A stretch of 64,000 nucleotides of DNA, taken from contig NZ_JAUXXE010000078.1 in the NCBI RefSeq assembly GCF_030681155.1, positions 1 through 64,000 on the forward strand, given 5' to 3'. A program made the position numbers and the translations under genes. The DNA comes from Phenylobacterium sp. GTDB lineage: Bacteria > Pseudomonadota > Alphaproteobacteria > Caulobacterales > Caulobacteraceae. The notes under the pieces are model-generated. The model saw only the letters and a list, made by a program, of their open reading frames with translations, did no database searches and was not told the DNA's origin. Positions 1-8,566 of this stretch are shown here, one piece after another; the first letter of the stretch is position 1; the number at the start of each line of letters is the position of its first letter.

Positions 1-457
1 GATCGTCCGCACCTCGCGTCAGATGCTCCACGAGATCGGCCGCGAGCCGACCCCGGAAGAGCTGGCCGAGAAGCTGGCCATGCCGCTGGAAAAGGTCCGC
101 AAGGTCCTGAAGATCGCCAAGGAGCCGATCTCCCTCGAAACCCCGATCGGGGACGAAGAAGACAGCCATCTGGGCGATTTCATCGAGGACAAGAACGCGA
201 TCCTGCCGATCGACGCGGCCATCCAGTCGAACCTGCGCGAAACCACCACGCGCGTGCTCGCCTCGCTGACCCCGCGTGAAGAACGCGTCCTGCGGATGCG
301 CTTCGGCATCGGCATGAACACCGACCACACCCTCGAAGAGGTCGGTCAGCAGTTCAGCGTTACGCGCGAACGGATCCGTCAGATCGAAGCTAAGGCGCTT
401 CGTAAGCTGAAGCATCCGAGCCGCTCGTGGAAGCTGCGCAGCTTCCTCGACAGCTAA
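1..457 (+). CDS. rpoD: RNA polymerase primary sigma factor RpoD, C-terminal part (5' end outside window)
   Basis: This is the last ~151 codons of the housekeeping sigma factor; the first full codon is at base 2 and the stop is TAA at 455-457. The visible part covers sigma region 3 and region 4, including the -35-binding helix-turn-helix of region 4.2 ([17 protein letters not shown]) and the usual SFLDS tail. It directs RNA polymerase to most promoters. The sequence looks like a Caulobacterales or Rhizobiales RpoD. One oddity is Trp (TGG at 428-430) in the tail ([14 protein letters not shown]), where I expect Arg in alphaproteobacterial homologues. The gene is followed by a strong hairpin at 510-550. 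Confidence 0.97.
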   Translation, partial: IVRTSRQMLHEIGREPTPEELAEKLAMPLEKVRKVLKIAKEPISLETPIGDEEDSHLGDFIEDKNAILPIDAAIQSNLRETTTRVLASLTPREERVLRMRFGIGMNTDHTLEEVGQQFSVTRERIRQIEAKALRKLKHPSRSWKLRSFLDS

Positions 458-509
458 CGAAGGCTCCCGGATTACGGGAATGTAACACCGGCGCCCTGGT
501 CGCGCCGTT

Positions 510-554
510 ACGCCCTCGACTAAGGTCTCTCCAGACTTGGTCGAGGGCGTTTCT
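510..554 (+). terminator. Hairpin between rpoD and the M28 peptidase gene: terminator or SD-sequestering leader
   Basis: An 11-bp perfect stem (510-520 with 540-550) encloses a 19-nt loop that can itself pair further, and is followed by TTCT. It fits an intrinsic terminator for rpoD with a weak U-tract. The 3' arm also contains the GAGGG that is the only Shine-Dalgarno-like sequence before the next ATG at 555, so the same hairpin could limit translation of read-through transcripts. Confidence 0.6.
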
Positions 555-2171
555 ATGAGTCTTTCCACAAAACTGGCGCGGATGTTCGTCGGCGCGGCCG
601 CTGTAGCGGTGATCGCAGGCTCGGCCTCGGCCGCCCCGGCCGCCGATGCGCGTTCGGCGGAACGTATCAAGGCTCACGTCACCTTCCTCGCCGACGACCT
701 GCTGCAAGGCCGCGAGGCCGGCTCGCCGGGCTTTGATATCGCGGCGGCCTATGTCGCCTCGCAACTTGCGCAACTCGGCGTGAAGCCAGGGGCGGCGGGC
801 GGTTCCTATTTCCAACCCGTGCCGATGAAGGGGTTCCGGGCTGCTGATCAGGGCAAGTTGGTTCTGAGCCACGACGGCAAGGCCACGGCCCTGGTGTTCG
901 GCGAAGACTATGTCCCGGGACGTGATCCTCGCGCAAACGCCACCCATGTCAGCGCCCCGATGGTCTTCGTGGGCTATGGCGTGGTGGCTGACGGGTTGGA
1001 CGCCTATGCCGGCTTGGATGTGAAGGGCAAGGTCGTCGTGGCGTTGTCCGGCGCCCCTGCCTCCCTGCAGACCGAAGAGCGCGCCTATTACGCCAGCGGC
1101 CGCACCAAGCGGCAGGCGGCCGAGGCGCGCGGCGCGGTCGGCTTCATCACCGTCAACACCCCCGCCGACCAGGCGCGCCGGCCGTTCGACGGCTCGGTGC
1201 GTAATTGGCAGAACTGGGGAATGACTTGGCGCGATGCGAGCGGGCAGCCCCACACGCCGGGCGGTTCGACGCCTGACCTTGGAACCATCAGCATCGACGG
1301 AGCGGCCAAGCTGTTCGCCGGCGCGCCCTCCAGCTTCGCCGAAGTCGTGAAAGCCGTCGAGGCCGGCGGCGCCAAGGGCTTCGTGCTGCCCTCGACCATC
1401 GACGTCACGCTGAACACCGAGACGAAAGACGTCGAAAGCGCCAACGTCGTCGGCGTGATCGAGGGTTCCGACCCCAAGCTCAAGAACGATGTGATCGTTC
1501 TGTCTGCTCACCTGGACCATGTAGGCGTCACCGCGCCGGTGAAGGGCGACAGCATCAACAACGGCGCCTTGGACAACGCCAGCGGCGTGGCTACGACGCT
1601 GGAGGTGGCGCGCGCCTTCGCCGAGGGCAAGCCGCCGCGCCGCACCCTGATCTTCCTGCTGAACACGGCTGAGGAAAAGGGGCTGATCGGCTCGGACTAT
1701 TTCGCGCGCAATCCCACCACGACCCGGCCCATCGTCGCCAACGTCAATCTGGACATGCCGGTCCTGACCTACGACTTCACCGACGTGGTGGCGTTTGGGG
1801 CCGAGCGTTCGACGCTGGGCCCGGCGGTGAAGAGGGCGGCGGCGCGTCAGGGCGTGACGCTATCGGCCGATCCGATGCCGCAGGAGGGCCTGTTCACGCG
1901 CAGCGATCACTTCCGCTTCGTGGAGCAGGGCGTGCCCTCCGTCTTCCTGATGACTGGCTTCGCCAATGGCGGCGAGGAGGCGTTCACCAGCTTCCTGAAG
2001 GAGCACTATCACAAGCCCAGCGACGACCTGACCCAGCCGATCAACTATGCCGCCGGCGCCAAGTTCGCGGCGATCAACTACGAGATCACCCGTGAGCTGG
2101 CAGACGCCGACAAGACGCCAAGCTGGAACAAGGGCGACTTCTTCGGGACCCTGTTCGCCAAGAAGCCCTAG
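555..2171 (+). CDS. Secreted zinc aminopeptidase, M28 family with PA domain
   Basis: A 538-residue exported metallopeptidase. ATG 555 is preferred over the upstream in-frame TTG at 537, because 537 lies in the hairpin and the ATG gives a clean signal peptide (MSLSTKLARMFVG... to about Ala-26). A PA-type insert follows the first ~100 residues. The M28 di-zinc set is visible: His ~319 in HLDHVG, Asp ~340 in DNASG, Glu ~373-374 in EEKG, Asp ~399 in NLDMP and His ~452 in SDHFRF. It probably removes N-terminal amino acids from peptides in the periplasm or outside. It is not clearly in an operon with its neighbours. Confidence 0.9.
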   Translation: MSLSTKLARMFVGAAAVAVIAGSASAAPAADARSAERIKAHVTFLADDLLQGREAGSPGFDIAAAYVASQLAQLGVKPGAAGGSYFQPVPMKGFRAADQGKLVLSHDGKATALVFGEDYVPGRDPRANATHVSAPMVFVGYGVVADGLDAYAGLDVKGKVVVALSGAPASLQTEERAYYASGRTKRQAAEARGAVGFITVNTPADQARRPFDGSVRNWQNWGMTWRDASGQPHTPGGSTPDLGTISIDGAAKLFAGAPSSFAEVVKAVEAGGAKGFVLPSTIDVTLNTETKDVESANVVGVIEGSDPKLKNDVIVLSAHLDHVGVTAPVKGDSINNGALDNASGVATTLEVARAFAEGKPPRRTLIFLLNTAEEKGLIGSDYFARNPTTTRPIVANVNLDMPVLTYDFTDVVAFGAERSTLGPAVKRAAARQGVTLSADPMPQEGLFTRSDHFRFVEQGVPSVFLMTGFANGGEEAFTSFLKEHYHKPSDDLTQPINYAAGAKFAAINYEITRELADADKTPSWNKGDFFGTLFAKKP

Positions 2172-2245
2172 GTCGGCATCCAGACGGTAAGTGACAGAAC
2201 GGCGTTCTTGGATCAGGCTGGGCTGTCAGGATCCAGGTGACCACC

Positions 2246-3133
2246 ATGCTGAGGATTACTTCAATCGTCGCCGCGATGGCGTTGCTGGGCGCTTCGCCAT
2301 CGGCCGCCCAGGGGCCAAAGATGAGCCAGGCCGAAGGCCTGCAACTCTTCGAGGCAGGCGGCTTCAAGATCGCCGGAGGCAAGGCGATCAATGTCTGCGG
2401 CACGCCGTCGACGCCGAAGTTCACCTTCCTCGACCTGAACGGCGACGGATCGCCTGAGGCCGTGGTCGTCGACAAGAGCGTCTCCTGCTATGGCGGGGCC
2501 GGCGAGTGGTTCACGGTCCTCGCCAAGGGGCGCGATGGTCGTTGGCGCGCGATCGCGCGGGACACGGGCGCCTTGAGCTGGGAGCCGACCCGCACCGCCG
2601 GATGGCTGGACGCGCGCGTGGTCAGCAACTGCCCCCGCATCTGGAAATACGCGGGCGACGGCTATGTGCGGCCAAACGCCTGCGCCGCCGAGCCGGCCGG
2701 CAAGGCGGTCGCGGCTGGGAGCGTCACGACAGCCGACAAGACCGCGGCCCTGCGCGCGGCTGGCTTCACCCAACGCGGTGGCAAATGGACCAGCGGGGAG
2801 GGCGAGTGTGAAGCCTATGTCGAGCCCGAGGGCGTTCGCGACCTGAACGGAGACGGCAAGCCGGAGATCATGGTCACCGAGAGCGGGACATACTGCTACG
2901 GCAATACCGGCCAGGGCTTCTACCTGATGACCAAGACCCCGGCCGGCGGTTGGCGGACGGTCTATCAAAGCCAGGGCATTCCAGAGATCCAGACCACCAA
3001 GGGCGTGGGCGGTTGGGCGGACATCGAGGTCGGCGGCCCAGGCTTCTGCTTCCCCATCGTGCGCTATGACGGCAAGACCTACGCCCTGAACCGCCAGAAG
3101 GAGTATCAGGCGGGGGCTTGCGCGCGCAGGTAG
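2246..3133 (+). CDS. Exported protein with two internal FG-GAP/VCBS-like modules
   Basis: A 295-residue protein of unknown function. ATG 2246 is preceded by AGGTGA at about six bases, better placed than the in-frame GTG at 2237. A signal peptide ends near SAAQG. The mature part shows two similar halves, each with a calcium-loop-like DLNGDG (residues ~62 and ~198), followed by PE and then a Cys-Tyr-Gly turn (SCYGGAGEWF and TYCYGNTGQGF). This indicates an internal duplication of an FG-GAP-type blade. Paired cysteines suggest periplasmic disulfides. No catalytic motif was recognised. Confidence 0.8.
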   Translation: MLRITSIVAAMALLGASPSAAQGPKMSQAEGLQLFEAGGFKIAGGKAINVCGTPSTPKFTFLDLNGDGSPEAVVVDKSVSCYGGAGEWFTVLAKGRDGRWRAIARDTGALSWEPTRTAGWLDARVVSNCPRIWKYAGDGYVRPNACAAEPAGKAVAAGSVTTADKTAALRAAGFTQRGGKWTSGEGECEAYVEPEGVRDLNGDGKPEIMVTESGTYCYGNTGQGFYLMTKTPAGGWRTVYQSQGIPEIQTTKGVGGWADIEVGGPGFCFPIVRYDGKTYALNRQKEYQAGACARR

Positions 3134-3187
3134 AACCTCGCCGCCGAACTCGATGTGATCAGGCTGGAGGGCTTGCGCTAGGCGCGC

Positions 3188-3808
3188 CTAACGCCAGGCG
3201 TAGTTGAAGCTGACCGAGATTCGCTCTTTCTTGGCGGCGTTGGCCGGGACCTCGTGGCGCAGCCAGCTTTCCCACATCAGCACCGTGCCGGGTTCGGGCT
3301 GCAGATAGATGAAGCTGCGGGCGCTTTCGCTGGCGTCGGCCTTGCGGGGCGGGGCAGCCATCATCAGCGGCAGGCGCGGGTCCTCCAGCTTCAGGGCGCT
3401 CGCGCCTGGCGGGGTCGCGACATAGACCGTGCCCGACAGCACGCTGTGCGGGTGGATATGGCCAGAGTGGGCGGCGCCGGGCTTCAGGATGTTGACCCAG
3501 AGGCTGTCGAGCTTCAGCCGGCGACGGCCGAGGTCGAGCTCGAGATCCTTGGCGTAGGCCGCCGCATGGCGATCCAGCTTGCGCTTCAGGTCGTCAAAGA
3601 TGCTCGCGCGCATCGGCAGGTCGTCGAGCGAGGCGTAGGAGGTGTAGCCGCCATAGCGGTGCTCCTTGCACCAGGCGCGGCCGGCCATGTCCTCGTCGGC
3701 CAGCATCCGGCAGGCGTCTTCGAGTTCCTCGTTGAACGCGGCGAAGTCGCGCTCGCCCGCGAGGGAGGCTTCGTAGATCTGGGTGACGAATAGGGGGCGC
3801 AGCGCCAT
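3188..3808 (-). CDS. Putative 2-oxoglutarate/Fe(II)-dependent oxygenase (TIGR02466-like)
   Basis: A 206-residue protein resembling the family annotated as putative 2OG-Fe(II) oxygenase. The fold hallmarks are a His-rich motif HSGHIHPHS at ~118 and a distal WLRHEVPAN at ~185, followed by an Arg-containing SVSFNYAWR tail that could bind the co-substrate. ATG 3808 is chosen because the longer frame begins with TTG at 3844 and adds no conserved sequence. The substrate is unknown. The stop lies in a 12-bp perfect palindrome (3178-3189), convergent with the upstream exported protein gene. Confidence 0.75.
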   Translation of the reverse strand: MALRPLFVTQIYEASLAGERDFAAFNEELEDACRMLADEDMAGRAWCKEHRYGGYTSYASLDDLPMRASIFDDLKRKLDRHAAAYAKDLELDLGRRRLKLDSLWVNILKPGAAHSGHIHPHSVLSGTVYVATPPGASALKLEDPRLPLMMAAPPRKADASESARSFIYLQPEPGTVLMWESWLRHEVPANAAKKERISVSFNYAWR

Positions 3809-3857
3809 GCCTCGGCCGCTACCGGGCCTGGCGGCGCTTGTCAAAGGCTGAGACGGC

Positions 3858-4079
3858 CTAGGCGACGATGTCGAGCAGGTCGCCGACCATGTCCTGGGCC
3901 GTGCGGATCACAGAGGCGTTCGCCGAGAACTCATGCTTGGCGGTGATCTGTGAGACGACCTCGGCGGCCAGATCGACCTCGGCGCCCGGCGCGCCCATCT
4001 GGGCGACGCGGCTGGCCGAAGCCTCGAAGCGGCGGCTGGCCGCCAGCATTCCATATTGAGCGGTGGCGATCGGATCCAT
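3858..4079 (-). CDS. Mini flagellar rod/hook-like protein (FlgB/FlgC-type ends only)
   Basis: A 73-residue protein. The N-terminal stretch (MDPIATAQYGMLAASRRFEASA) resembles the first helix of rod or hook proteins, and the C-terminal half (VDLAAEVVSQITAKHEFSANASVI) resembles the FlgC/FlgG C-terminal motif. The whole central domain is missing: FlgB and FlgC are about 130-140 residues. An excellent AGGAGG lies eight bases before ATG 4079, so the shorter start is preferred to ATG 4103. No other flagellar gene is nearby. It may be an assembly adaptor or a relic; the function is unknown. Confidence 0.75.
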   Translation of the reverse strand: MDPIATAQYGMLAASRRFEASASRVAQMGAPGAEVDLAAEVVSQITAKHEFSANASVIRTAQDMVGDLLDIVA

Positions 4080-4219
4080 GACGGGCCCTCCTACGTTCAT
4101 CATGCGCGCCTTGCGGTTAAGCTTTCGCGCAGGGGCGTGGTGAACGACACGCTAAGCATGGCTCGCCTGAAATGCGCCGTGCTGGCGGTGCTATAGTGGC
4201 CCAAACAGGAGTATTGCCG

Positions 4220-4576
4220 ATGATACGCTCAACCCTAGTCGCTCTGATGGCGCTTGCCGGGTCAGCGGGCCTGGCGTCGGCTCAGGCCCCCCTGTCGCAA
4301 AACCCGCCCACCCAGACCGTCATTTGCCTGGATGTCAGCGGCGCGACCTTGCCAGTCTCCTGCCGGGTGCCCGCTAGCCGTCTCGATAAACGCGAGGACA
4401 TCTGCATGTGTCACGCCGGGATGCGGGTCGATGTGCCGATCTGCGCGGCAGGCGAGCGCGCGCCGCCCGAGAACGTCGCCCTGAACCGCGCCCGTCGCGA
4501 GGCGGGCAGGGACGGCAGCCTCATCGGCGACCTTTTCGAAGGTCGGCCGATGTGCGTTGAAGGCCGTAACCCCTAG
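4220..4576 (+). CDS. Small exported cysteine-rich protein of unknown function
   Basis: A 118-residue protein with a signal peptide (MIRSTLVALMALAGSAGLASAQ). Six cysteines lie in the mature part (ICLD, SCRV, ICMCHAG, PICAAG, MCVEG), suggesting disulfides or metal binding in the periplasm. ATG 4220 has AGGAG at 4208-4212. The gene overlaps the 3' end of the convergent beta-lactamase-fold gene by four bases. No family was recognised. Confidence 0.7.
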   Translation: MIRSTLVALMALAGSAGLASAQAPLSQNPPTQTVICLDVSGATLPVSCRVPASRLDKREDICMCHAGMRVDVPICAAGERAPPENVALNRARREAGRDGSLIGDLFEGRPMCVEGRNP

Positions 4577-5829
4577 AGGGCCTTGCCGAGCGCCGCGTAG
4601 GTCAGCTTCTGGAACACCGGCAGCGCCGCTCGGCCGCCCATGCGCTGGCCGGTGGCCAGCTGAGACGCGGCCTCCGGTCCCAGCGGCATGGAGTTCTGGA
4701 TCAGATAGATCATCACCATGTCCTCGACGGGGTCGGCCTGCCACCAGGTGCCGAAGGCTCCGGGCCAGCCGAATGAGCCCTTTGAGCCGGCGCCCATCCA
4801 GGCCTGCTTTTCGGGGTCGGTGATGACCGATGCGCCGAGGCCAAAGCCCTGGCCCAGCCAGAACGGGATGCCCATGAAAGGGATGGCCCGCTGCTCTGGG
4901 GTGAGCTGGTTGGTCAGCATCAGGTCCAAGGTCTCACGCTTCACATAGCGCACGCCGTCCAGTTCCCCGCCCGCCAGCATCATGCGCGCGAACTTCAGGT
5001 AGTCGTCGGCCGTCGAGATCAGCCCGCCGCCGCCAGCGCAGAACACTGGCGCGGCGTCGGTGTGCGGGAACGAAATGTCCTGCATCTGATCGGTCGCCGG
5101 ATCGATCCGGTAGAGCTTGGCCATTCGGTCGCGCTTCTCCGGCGGGCACCAGAAGTCGGTGTCGTTCATGCCCAGCGGCTTCAGGATCCGTTCCATGATG
5201 AAGTCGCGATAGGGCAGGCCCGCGACGCGGCCGACCAGGAAGCCCAGCACATCGGTGGCGTGGCTGTAGTGGAACCGCTCGCCGGGCGGATAGGACAGAG
5301 GCAGTGAGGCCAGGCGCTTCAGCCATTCGTCGGAGGTATGGAGCACCAGCAAGGGCGAGCCCAGCACCTCCTCGTGGGCGTGGGCGATCGGCCCGACCGA
5401 GGTGAAGCCATAGGCAAGACCCGACCGGTGGGTCATCAGGTCGTTGACGGTGATGTCGCGTGGCGCGGGATAGGTTTCGTCGAGGGGGCCGGTGGCGGAC
5501 TTAAGGACCTTCATGTCCTTGAATTCCGGCATCCACTTGGTGATCGGGTCGTCGAGCTTGAGCTTGCCCTCTTCCATCAGCATCAGGGCGGCGATGGAGG
5601 TGATCGGCTTTGTCATCGAGGCGATGCGGAACATCGTGTCGCGGGTCATCAGCAAGCCGCCGGCCACGTCGCGATGGCCGATGGTGTTGACCTGGGCGAT
5701 CTCGCCTTTGCGCCACAGCAGGGTGACGAAGCCGGAGAGGTCGCCAGCCTCAATCACAGGTTTCAGGGCGGCTGGGATCGCCGCCAAGCCTTCGGAAGAA
5801 AAGCCGCCCAGAGCCTGATCGCCGTCCAT
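4573..5829 (-). CDS. Serine beta-lactamase-fold hydrolase (class C / esterase type)
   Basis: A 418-residue member of the beta-lactamase family (COG1680). The nucleophile motif SMTK (Ser ~71, Lys ~74) lies in ASMTKPITS. An HRSGL element follows, and YSH at ~188 matches the YxN-type second motif. No signal peptide is apparent, which favours a cytoplasmic esterase, transesterase or peptidase rather than a true resistance enzyme. ATG at 5829 is clear. It overlaps the convergent small exported gene by four bases. Confidence 0.88.
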   Translation of the reverse strand: MDGDQALGGFSSEGLAAIPAALKPVIEAGDLSGFVTLLWRKGEIAQVNTIGHRDVAGGLLMTRDTMFRIASMTKPITSIAALMLMEEGKLKLDDPITKWMPEFKDMKVLKSATGPLDETYPAPRDITVNDLMTHRSGLAYGFTSVGPIAHAHEEVLGSPLLVLHTSDEWLKRLASLPLSYPPGERFHYSHATDVLGFLVGRVAGLPYRDFIMERILKPLGMNDTDFWCPPEKRDRMAKLYRIDPATDQMQDISFPHTDAAPVFCAGGGGLISTADDYLKFARMMLAGGELDGVRYVKRETLDLMLTNQLTPEQRAIPFMGIPFWLGQGFGLGASVITDPEKQAWMGAGSKGSFGWPGAFGTWWQADPVEDMVMIYLIQNSMPLGPEAASQLATGQRMGGRAALPVFQKLTYAALGKAL

Positions 5830-5941
5830 GTTGCTTCGCCCATCCCTGCGTCGGGTCCGTCACGGCCCGACTTTGCATGAGGATATGGTCGGGCTGACGT
5901 TGGGCTCGTCAAGCGTACTTTGTCTGCGAATTGCGCGCCGC

Positions 5942-6487
5942 CTACTGGCTGGTCGGGGCCTGGTAGGTGGCCATCATTTCCCCTTGGGCGATGGTATGGC
6001 CCTTGAGGATATTCAGCAGTTCGGCGAGCGGAGTGTCGGGACCCACTTCGACCAGTTGATCGAGGGCGAAGACCTGGAAGTAGTAACGATGAACGCCGTG
6101 ACCCTGGGGAGGGCGCGGCCCGAACCAGCCGTAGTCGCCATTGTCGTTGCGGCCTTGGATGATCGGATGGGGCGGGTCGATCTGCTGAGCCAGAGGAACC
6201 CCCTCCGGCAGGCCGCCGGCCTCGGGCGGGATGTTCCAGATCATCCAGTGGATATAGGGCTTCTCCTGCGGCGCGTCGGGGTCCTCGACGATAACGGCGT
6301 AGCTCTGGGCCCCCTCGACATCGGTCCAGATCAGCGGCGGTGAGATGTTCTCATGGTAGGCCGAGTGCCGATCGCCCAGCCGGCCATCGGGCTCCTGCGA
6401 TGGGGACATGACGACGATCCCGCTCTCATTGCGGGGCTCGACCTTGAAAATGGAGATGGTTTCGCCGGAGTGGGCCGGGGTGCTCAT
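5942..6487 (-). CDS. YbhB/YbcL-type phosphatidylethanolamine-binding-family protein
   Basis: A 181-residue PEBP-fold protein. The ligand-pocket motifs are recognisable: DPDAP at ~68, YIHWMIWNIP just after it, and a GVHRYYFQVFALD segment. Bacterial members are small cytosolic or periplasmic proteins of uncertain function, sometimes called Raf-kinase-inhibitor-like. Start ATG 6487 is supported by AGGAGA eight bases upstream; the longer frame (6514) carries the ribosome site inside it. It is transcribed divergently from the lipoprotein esterase. Confidence 0.85.
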   Translation of the reverse strand: MSTPAHSGETISIFKVEPRNESGIVVMSPSQEPDGRLGDRHSAYHENISPPLIWTDVEGAQSYAVIVEDPDAPQEKPYIHWMIWNIPPEAGGLPEGVPLAQQIDPPHPIIQGRNDNGDYGWFGPRPPQGHGVHRYYFQVFALDQLVEVGPDTPLAELLNILKGHTIAQGEMMATYQAPTSQ

Positions 6488-6569
6488 GGAGTCGTCTCCT
6501 GTGAACGACGACAACTTGTTTCAACCGGGCTTGGTTGCGCGCCTGGCCAATTGCCCCTAGCTCAAGATT

Positions 6570-7448
6570 ATGTCCTGGCTGAATGGCAATCTGGCTCGCC
6601 TGTTGCGTCCGCTGGCCGTTGCGGCCCTGGCGATGTCGGCGGCCGCCTGCACGCCGCTGGGGGTTTTCGCGACCTTCACGTCCCGCGATCCGGCCCTGCG
6701 CGCGGCCGTCGATCAATCATATGGCGACCAGCCCCGCCAGACGCTCGACGTCTACGCGCCGCGTCAGATGACCGCCGCGCAACCGGTCGCCGTCTTCCTC
6801 TATGGCGGTGGTTGGGAGAAGGGGCGCAAGTGGGACTATGGCTGGGTGGCCCAAGCCCTGGCGGCGAGGGGTTTCATCGTCGTCCTGCCGGACTATCGGC
6901 TCTATCCCGACGTCCGCTTCCCAGCCTTCTTGAGGGACAACGCCAAGGCGGTCCGTTGGGCGGTGGATCATGCGGGAGCCTATGGGGGCGATCCCAGCCG
7001 CATCGTGCTGCTCGGGCACTCCGCCGGCGCCTACAACGCCGTGATGCTCGGCCTCGACCCCAGCTATCTGAAGGCCGCGGGCGTTGATCCGTCCCATATC
7101 CGCGCGGTGGCCGGTATCGCCGGCCCCTACGACTTCCTGCCGCTGACGTCCGAGATGGACCGGGTGTTCGGCCAGGCTCCGGACATCACCAAGACCCAGC
7201 CGCTGCACTTCGTGCGCCCCGGCGTGCCGCCGATGTTGCTGGTAACCGGCGACGCCGATGCGGTGGTGGAGCCCTTGAACACCACGGTCCTGGCCGCGGC
7301 CCTGCGCTCGGCCGGCGCGCCGGTGCAGGAGGAGCATTATCCTGGCATCGGCCACAACGAGATCATGGCCGCCATGTCGCGCCCCTTCCGTGACCGCGCC
7401 TCGGTCCTGAACGACATCACCGAATTCCTCAGGCGCGAAACCGACTGA
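6570..7448 (+). CDS. Lipoprotein alpha/beta-hydrolase (esterase, hormone-sensitive-lipase-like)
   Basis: A 292-residue protein. The N-terminus has a lipoprotein signal ending in a lipobox (MSAAAC, Cys ~29), so it is probably membrane-anchored on the periplasmic side. The hydrolase fold shows an oxyanion LYGGGW at ~78, nucleophile GHSAG (Ser ~150), Asp in GDADAVV (~229) and His in GIGHNE (~262). The order and spacing fit carboxylesterases of the kynurenine formamidase/BD-FAE type. The substrate is not predictable from sequence. Confidence 0.88.
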   Translation: MSWLNGNLARLLRPLAVAALAMSAAACTPLGVFATFTSRDPALRAAVDQSYGDQPRQTLDVYAPRQMTAAQPVAVFLYGGGWEKGRKWDYGWVAQALAARGFIVVLPDYRLYPDVRFPAFLRDNAKAVRWAVDHAGAYGGDPSRIVLLGHSAGAYNAVMLGLDPSYLKAAGVDPSHIRAVAGIAGPYDFLPLTSEMDRVFGQAPDITKTQPLHFVRPGVPPMLLVTGDADAVVEPLNTTVLAAALRSAGAPVQEEHYPGIGHNEIMAAMSRPFRDRASVLNDITEFLRRETD

Positions 7449-7484
7449 TCGTCACCAAGAGGGTTGGCGCAAGGTCACGCCGCT

Positions 7485-8189
7485 TCAGCCGTTGGGGGCG
7501 GCTCGGAAGGTGTAGGGGCCGGTGTGGCCGAGCGATTCATCGAACGTGACCCAGATTTCGCCGCCCAGAGCGCGCCAGCGTTGGCAGAAGGAAAAGTCCT
7601 CGCCCATCATGACGCCGTTCGGATTGGGCAGCGCCTCGAAGCACTGGAAGACTTCTTCGAGTCCCTCCTGTCCGTAGTAGCTGCCGGCGGCCTCGCAGTT
7701 CAGTTCGGGGTGCGCGGCCTTGAGCTTCTCCAGGACCTCGCGCTTGATCAGCATCAGCCCTGTGGGGGCGAAGGTTGCGCGGTAGAACTCGTTGCGCTCC
7801 ACCCGCGGCTCTTCCAATTCGATGGGGAAGTTGAGGGCGGCCGCGAAGGCTACGTTGGGGTTGGCGTACCGTTGGGCCGCGGCGTGGAACGCCGGGATGT
7901 TGAGTGAGCGCATCGGATAGGCGGCGGCCACCAGCGGCTGGTCGAACTCCAGCATCCGCTGGATCAGGCTGACGTCGAATTCGACATCGGCGTCGATGAA
8001 GAGGAGGTGGGTGTAGTCGCCCGCCAGGGTGGCGCTCGCGAGGTAGTTGCGGGCCCAGGTGATCATGACCGCCTTGGTGGTTTCCCAACTCAGCTCCGGT
8101 CCATAGGCCTGGAACAGGCTCAGCAGAGAACGCGTGTATTGGCCGGTGACCTGGCCGTTATAGGTCGGGGTGCCCACGAGGATCTTCAT
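7485..8189 (-). CDS. Glycosyltransferase-like protein (GT-A fold)
   Basis: A 234-residue soluble protein beginning MKILVGTPTYNG, with a nucleotide-sugar and metal motif FIDADVEFD at ~61 and a later GEDFSFCQRWRALGG acceptor-like region. The pattern fits small GT-2-type proteins often found alone. No membrane segment is seen. ATG 8189 matches the fold's first strand; upstream in-frame starts only add an Arg-rich tail. No good Shine-Dalgarno precedes it. Donor and acceptor are unknown. Confidence 0.72.
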   Translation of the reverse strand: MKILVGTPTYNGQVTGQYTRSLLSLFQAYGPELSWETTKAVMITWARNYLASATLAGDYTHLLFIDADVEFDVSLIQRMLEFDQPLVAAAYPMRSLNIPAFHAAAQRYANPNVAFAAALNFPIELEEPRVERNEFYRATFAPTGLMLIKREVLEKLKAAHPELNCEAAGSYYGQEGLEEVFQCFEALPNPNGVMMGEDFSFCQRWRALGGEIWVTFDESLGHTGPYTFRAAPNG

Positions 8190-8566
8190 CGGGGGCGTGT
8201 AACACGACCGGCCGCTGGGCTGGAACATGGCGCCGTCATTTGCACGCGGCCAAGATCGCGCGCGCGTCACTGGACGAACGTGGTTACATATCGACGATAC
8301 GTTTCATTGGTGGGGGTATCCCCTGTGAGGCGTTGTGACGCATGACTGTTGCATGGATAACGCATCATGCGGGCAATCAGTGATTGCATGGCCTCAAGTA
8401 CCGGCAAATCCCACCCTGGCGTTTGCATGCGTAACGGCCGCGTGACAGTTACGTTACGCCGTTGTCATGGATGGAATCGCTTCTAGCGACCTTCGCCAGG
8501 AGCCGGCAGGCGGCTTGGATTTCCCACCCGGCGCGTCTGATCAAACCGTTGAGGCCGGGGGGCCAT
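8190..8566. promoter_or_regulatory. 377-bp divergent intergenic region with repeated TTGCATG and a GCGTAAC inverted repeat
   Basis: This gap upstream of the TonB receptor contains three copies of TTGCATG (starting at 8349, 8384 and 8423) and an inverted repeat GCGTAAC (8429-8435) / GTTACGC (8453-8459). No coding sequence with a ribosome site was seen. The arrangement suggests regulator binding for the receptor gene; the regulator is unknown. Confidence 0.45.
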
